Assembly: GCF_963678425.1 (NCBI RefSeq)
Contig: NZ_OY782855.1
Span: forward strand, 1,302,001 to 1,366,000
Source: an uncultured Bacteroides sp.
Lineage (GTDB): Bacteria > Bacteroidota > Bacteroidia > Bacteroidales > Bacteroidaceae
Length of the DNA: 64,000 nt
Reading direction: 5' to 3'
Below are positions 61,297-64,000 of this stretch, piece after piece. How positions within the stretch are numbered: the stretch's first letter is position 1; the number at the start of each line of letters is the position of its first letter. Made by a program: the position numbers and the translations under genes. The notes beneath the pieces are model-generated. The model had not been told where the DNA came from and made no database searches. It saw only the letters and a program-made list of their open reading frames with translations.

Positions 61297-63221
61297 ACAC
61301 TAAACTCAATAAAGTCCTGTACGGAATTCTTTTTATAATTGTAATTCCTGCATTGCTAATTGTTTGGGCTAGATATACAAGCAACCTGATACAGCTGCCA
61401 ATTCCTGCTAATTCGGGTTGGGGCTATCTACTTTTAGTTAGCGGGGGATTTTTTGTAGTTACCGGTATGTTTCATTTATGTTTTTTGGGCAAAGGATTAC
61501 CCATGAATGCATTTCCGCCTAAGAGGTTCGTAAAAAAAGGAATTTACGCTTTTATCAATCATCCTATTTACACAGGCGCTGTTCTAATAAGCTTTGGAGT
61601 ATCTGTTTTAGCACAATCAGCCTCAGGTTTCTGGTTGGTAAGTCCGCTGTTCATATTAATGACAGTAGCCTATACTGTGGGGTTCGAGAATGAAAGGACG
61701 CTTAGTCTTTTTGGACCTCAGGAATACAAACCAGGCCTATCCTTGCCTATAAATTCGGAAGAACCTCCAACCATAAAAGAGAAAATCGCTTCTTACATAC
61801 TTGCATACTTACCTTGGCTTCTGATATATGAGGCATTCATATTTACAGGTATACCCAAAGATGCCATTTACACCAATCTTCCGTTTGAAAAGGAATGGCC
61901 GGTCATTGAATTTACAACCATCTTTTATGTTTCAGTCTACTTGTATACATTGCTGGTTCCACTCATTATAAAGACAAAGAAAGATTTACGTTCACTTGAA
62001 ATGGATATTTGGTTTGCTACAATAGTTACATGCTTTATTTATTTTATAATTCCTTTTATTGTTGATCAACGCCCTTTTACACCGCACTCTGTTTTAGGAA
62101 AACTATTAGCATTCGATCGTTCACAAGACGAGATAACTGCTTCATTGCCTTCTTTTCACGTAATCTGGGCATTTATAGCCGCGCGCTATTTTGCAATCAG
62201 CCTTAAAAAACTTAAATGGTTCTGGTACTTACTTGCCATATTGATTTCCATCAGTTGCATAACTACAGGCAATCACTCTTTACTTGATGTAATCGCAGGT
62301 GGAATAATGTTTGCAATGGTTGTTTACAGAATTCAAATCTGGAACTACATCCGTATACAGTCGGAATGCATAGCCAACAGCTGGATGGAATGGAGATGGG
62401 GGCCGGTAAGACTTATCAATCATGGCTTTTATGCCGGTGCTGCCGGATTTGTCGGAGCATTGATAGTAGGATCGTTTATGGGCAGCCACTATGCATTCAT
62501 TGTTTTCTTATTATGCACCATGGCTATTATTGGAGCAGGGCTCTGGGCTCAGTTTGTGGAAGGATCTTCCAAATTACAAAGACCGTATGGTTATTATGGA
62601 AGTGTAATTGGGGTGTTTACCGGTTGTATACTAGTTACTATCTTTTTCCCAATCAATTTCTATGTATTGTTCGCAGCATTTACCGTTGCAGCTCCCTGGG
62701 TTCAGATATTAGGTCGCCTGCGTTGCCTGGTTCAGGGTTGCTGTCATGGAAAGCCATCAGAAGATTGGATTGGAATAAGGTTCACGCAGCCCTATTCAAG
62801 GGTGAACAAAATTTCAGGATTAAAAGGCGCAGCCTTACATCCTTCTCAACTCTATTCAATCGGAACTAATTTAGTAACTGGTCTGGCGTTAATCAGATTA
62901 TTAAATCTTGAAATGCCGGCTACGTTTATTATTGGGATATATTTCATTTTAAATGGTCTGGGGCGGTTTGTAGAGGAGTCTTTTCGTGGAGAAGCACAAA
63001 CTCCTTACTGGGCCGGGATGAGAATATATCAGTGGATTGCAATAGTTTGTATTCTCTTTGGAGCCGTCATGACTACCCTTTCAAATACAAAAATGACAGT
63101 TTTCCAATTTAACTTGCATGCTCTGTATTGGGCAATAGCATTAGGTATTATTGCCATAATAGCCTACGGGGTTGATTTCCCCTCATCGAACCGTCGTTTT
63201 GCTCGTTTAACCAGTGCGTAA
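61284..63221 (+). CDS. Multidomain membrane protein: methyltransferase-like, PAP2-like and Lgt-like
   Basis: 645 residues with about 18 hydrophobic segments. Residues about 1-160 resemble isoprenylcysteine/phospholipid methyltransferases (PPKRFVKKGIYAFINHPIYT, then GFENERTLSLFGPQEY). Residues about 170-355 resemble PAP2 phosphatases (SLPSFHVIWAFIAARYF; TTGNHSLLDVIAG). Residues about 385-640 resemble prolipoprotein diacylglyceryl transferase Lgt (GRLRCLVQGCCHGKP; LHPSQLYS; GRFVEESFRGE). All three work on lipids in the inner membrane. Lgt alone is about 280 residues. A second ATG lies 3 codons after the start. The combination is unusual, and which activities survive is unknown. Confidence 0.75.
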   Translation: MEKMNTKLNKVLYGILFIIVIPALLIVWARYTSNLIQLPIPANSGWGYLLLVSGGFFVVTGMFHLCFLGKGLPMNAFPPKRFVKKGIYAFINHPIYTGAVLISFGVSVLAQSASGFWLVSPLFILMTVAYTVGFENERTLSLFGPQEYKPGLSLPINSEEPPTIKEKIASYILAYLPWLLIYEAFIFTGIPKDAIYTNLPFEKEWPVIEFTTIFYVSVYLYTLLVPLIIKTKKDLRSLEMDIWFATIVTCFIYFIIPFIVDQRPFTPHSVLGKLLAFDRSQDEITASLPSFHVIWAFIAARYFAISLKKLKWFWYLLAILISISCITTGNHSLLDVIAGGIMFAMVVYRIQIWNYIRIQSECIANSWMEWRWGPVRLINHGFYAGAAGFVGALIVGSFMGSHYAFIVFLLCTMAIIGAGLWAQFVEGSSKLQRPYGYYGSVIGVFTGCILVTIFFPINFYVLFAAFTVAAPWVQILGRLRCLVQGCCHGKPSEDWIGIRFTQPYSRVNKISGLKGAALHPSQLYSIGTNLVTGLALIRLLNLEMPATFIIGIYFILNGLGRFVEESFRGEAQTPYWAGMRIYQWIAIVCILFGAVMTTLSNTKMTVFQFNLHALYWAIALGIIAIIAYGVDFPSSNRRFARLTSA

Positions 63222-63404
63222 AGATGGAATGATGTATTCATATCAATAATTTACATGCAATTCTCTTAGAAACGAATTTGTTATGAGAACTACTCCCGGG
63301 AAATGTATGAGACTTGCCTGTCTTAAATGCTAAGAAATCCTTTATTGGAGGGATAATCTGTATTCTATTTGGAAATTTAAGATAATATATAAAGAACAGC
63401 TTAT

Positions 63405-64000
63405 ATGAAAAGACCAAAAATATCCAGAATTTTATTCTTAATCATCCTGCTGCCTGCTTTGCTCTTTTTTATCAAATCATGTGAAATGCCGGCAACAAGT
63501 TTTGATGATCAGGAGAATGCCAGATACTTTGAAAAAGCTCAAAAGGTGAACTCGCCTCAGCTCGATTCAACAGTCAAAGTAATGACATGGAATATACGTT
63601 TCGGCATTGGCAGAGGACCATGGTTTGGCGATGCTTGTGGCTACAAAGTTATATACTCGGCAAATGAAATTATAAGCAATCTGAAACTTATTGCCGAAAA
63701 GATCAATCTTGTAAAGCCTGATATTCTGCTTCTTCAGGAAGTGGATATAAAATCAACACGTTCGGCTTATATCAACGAACTCAATTGGCTACTGGATAAC
63801 ACCTATTTTAATTATGCCGTTTACGGATCACAGTGGAAAGCACAATTTATCCCTAGCGATGGGCTCGGGAGAATGGATGAAGGAAATGCTATTCTTTCGC
63901 GGTGGCCTATCAGTGATGCAATAAGAATACAACTTACTCTGAGAACAGATCAAGGTGCTGCAGAGAGATACTTTTATGAACGCTGCTGTATGGTAAAAGC
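63405..64000 (+). CDS. Endonuclease/exonuclease/phosphatase-family protein, 3' end outside window
   Basis: 198 codons are visible from the ATG at 63405. An N-terminal hydrophobic segment ending in a cysteine (ILFLIILLPALLFFIKSC) is a signal or lipoprotein anchor. The EEP fold begins with VMTWNIRFGIGRGPWFGD (metal-binding Asn) and DILLLQEVDIKSTRSAY (metal-binding Glu). Membrane-attached EEP proteins of this kind hydrolyse phosphodiesters, often of lipids. It follows the Lgt-like fusion after 183 bases in the same direction. Confidence 0.82.
   Translation, partial: MKRPKISRILFLIILLPALLFFIKSCEMPATSFDDQENARYFEKAQKVNSPQLDSTVKVMTWNIRFGIGRGPWFGDACGYKVIYSANEIISNLKLIAEKINLVKPDILLLQEVDIKSTRSAYINELNWLLDNTYFNYAVYGSQWKAQFIPSDGLGRMDEGNAILSRWPISDAIRIQLTLRTDQGAAERYFYERCCMVK

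Overview
The window is AT-rich DNA from a member of the Bacteroidales, most like Bacteroides. Three things point there: many promoters of the sigma-ABfr type (a -7 box TAnnTTTG, sometimes with a TTTG-like -33 box about 19-21 bases upstream), the near absence of Shine-Dalgarno sequences, and typical families (TonB receptor with a carboxypeptidase-regulatory-like domain, DUF3737, LutABC, sialate O-acetylesterase, AraC regulators). No rRNA, tRNA or CRISPR array was seen. Family names come from recognised motifs; no database search was run.

1-17.6 kb is mostly stable core: the 3' end of mnmA, a cysK-metY-GNAT sulfur-assimilation unit (minus strand), an exported esterase, a TonB-dependent receptor, and a translationally coupled aldA-lutA-lutB-lutC operon (lactaldehyde to lactate to pyruvate). 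These are followed by an AlbA_2-type ATP-binding regulator, two small unknown proteins, DUF3737 and a MalY/PatB aminotransferase.

17.6-38.5 kb is an accessory region. It opens with a cluster of perfect inverted repeats, including one with 33-bp arms, and remnants of an AraC gene and of a signal-peptidase-II-like gene. Then come small plus-strand orphan genes, many with signal peptides or lipoboxes, separated by related imperfect palindromes that resemble integron attC sites. One lipoprotein gene and its neighbouring AraC-GyrI gene occur twice. An ISL3-family element with clear terminal repeats and an 8-bp target duplication splits one lipoprotein gene. Embedded here is a three-gene polysaccharide-degradation group (SGNH acetylesterase, carbohydrate-binding acetyl-xylan-esterase-like protein, GH30 hydrolase). 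Many genes here are frameshifted, truncated or interrupted.

38.5-52.3 kb looks like a redox/detoxification regulon. A divergent AraC regulator faces a run of aldo/keto reductase, zinc alcohol dehydrogenases, cupin-carboxymuconolactone decarboxylase, metallo-hydrolase, a frameshifted MATE pump, a cyclophilin-like protein and a TMEM175-like channel. A second run holds flavodoxins, aldo/keto reductases and an iron alcohol dehydrogenase. Both runs are preceded by nearly the same operator: a direct repeat of TATCAGTAA with 21-bp spacing, ending the same distance from a -7 box. They are therefore probably co-regulated. Several of these enzymes carry signal peptides.

52.3-64 kb returns to ordinary chromosome: a bile-acid-symporter-like transporter divergent from a LysR gene with a palindromic operator, an AraC regulator next to an iron alcohol dehydrogenase, a Dabb protein, a GH27 alpha-galactosidase and several unknowns. 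It ends with an unusual protein combining methyltransferase-like, PAP2-like and Lgt-like segments, and a truncated endonuclease/exonuclease/phosphatase-family gene.
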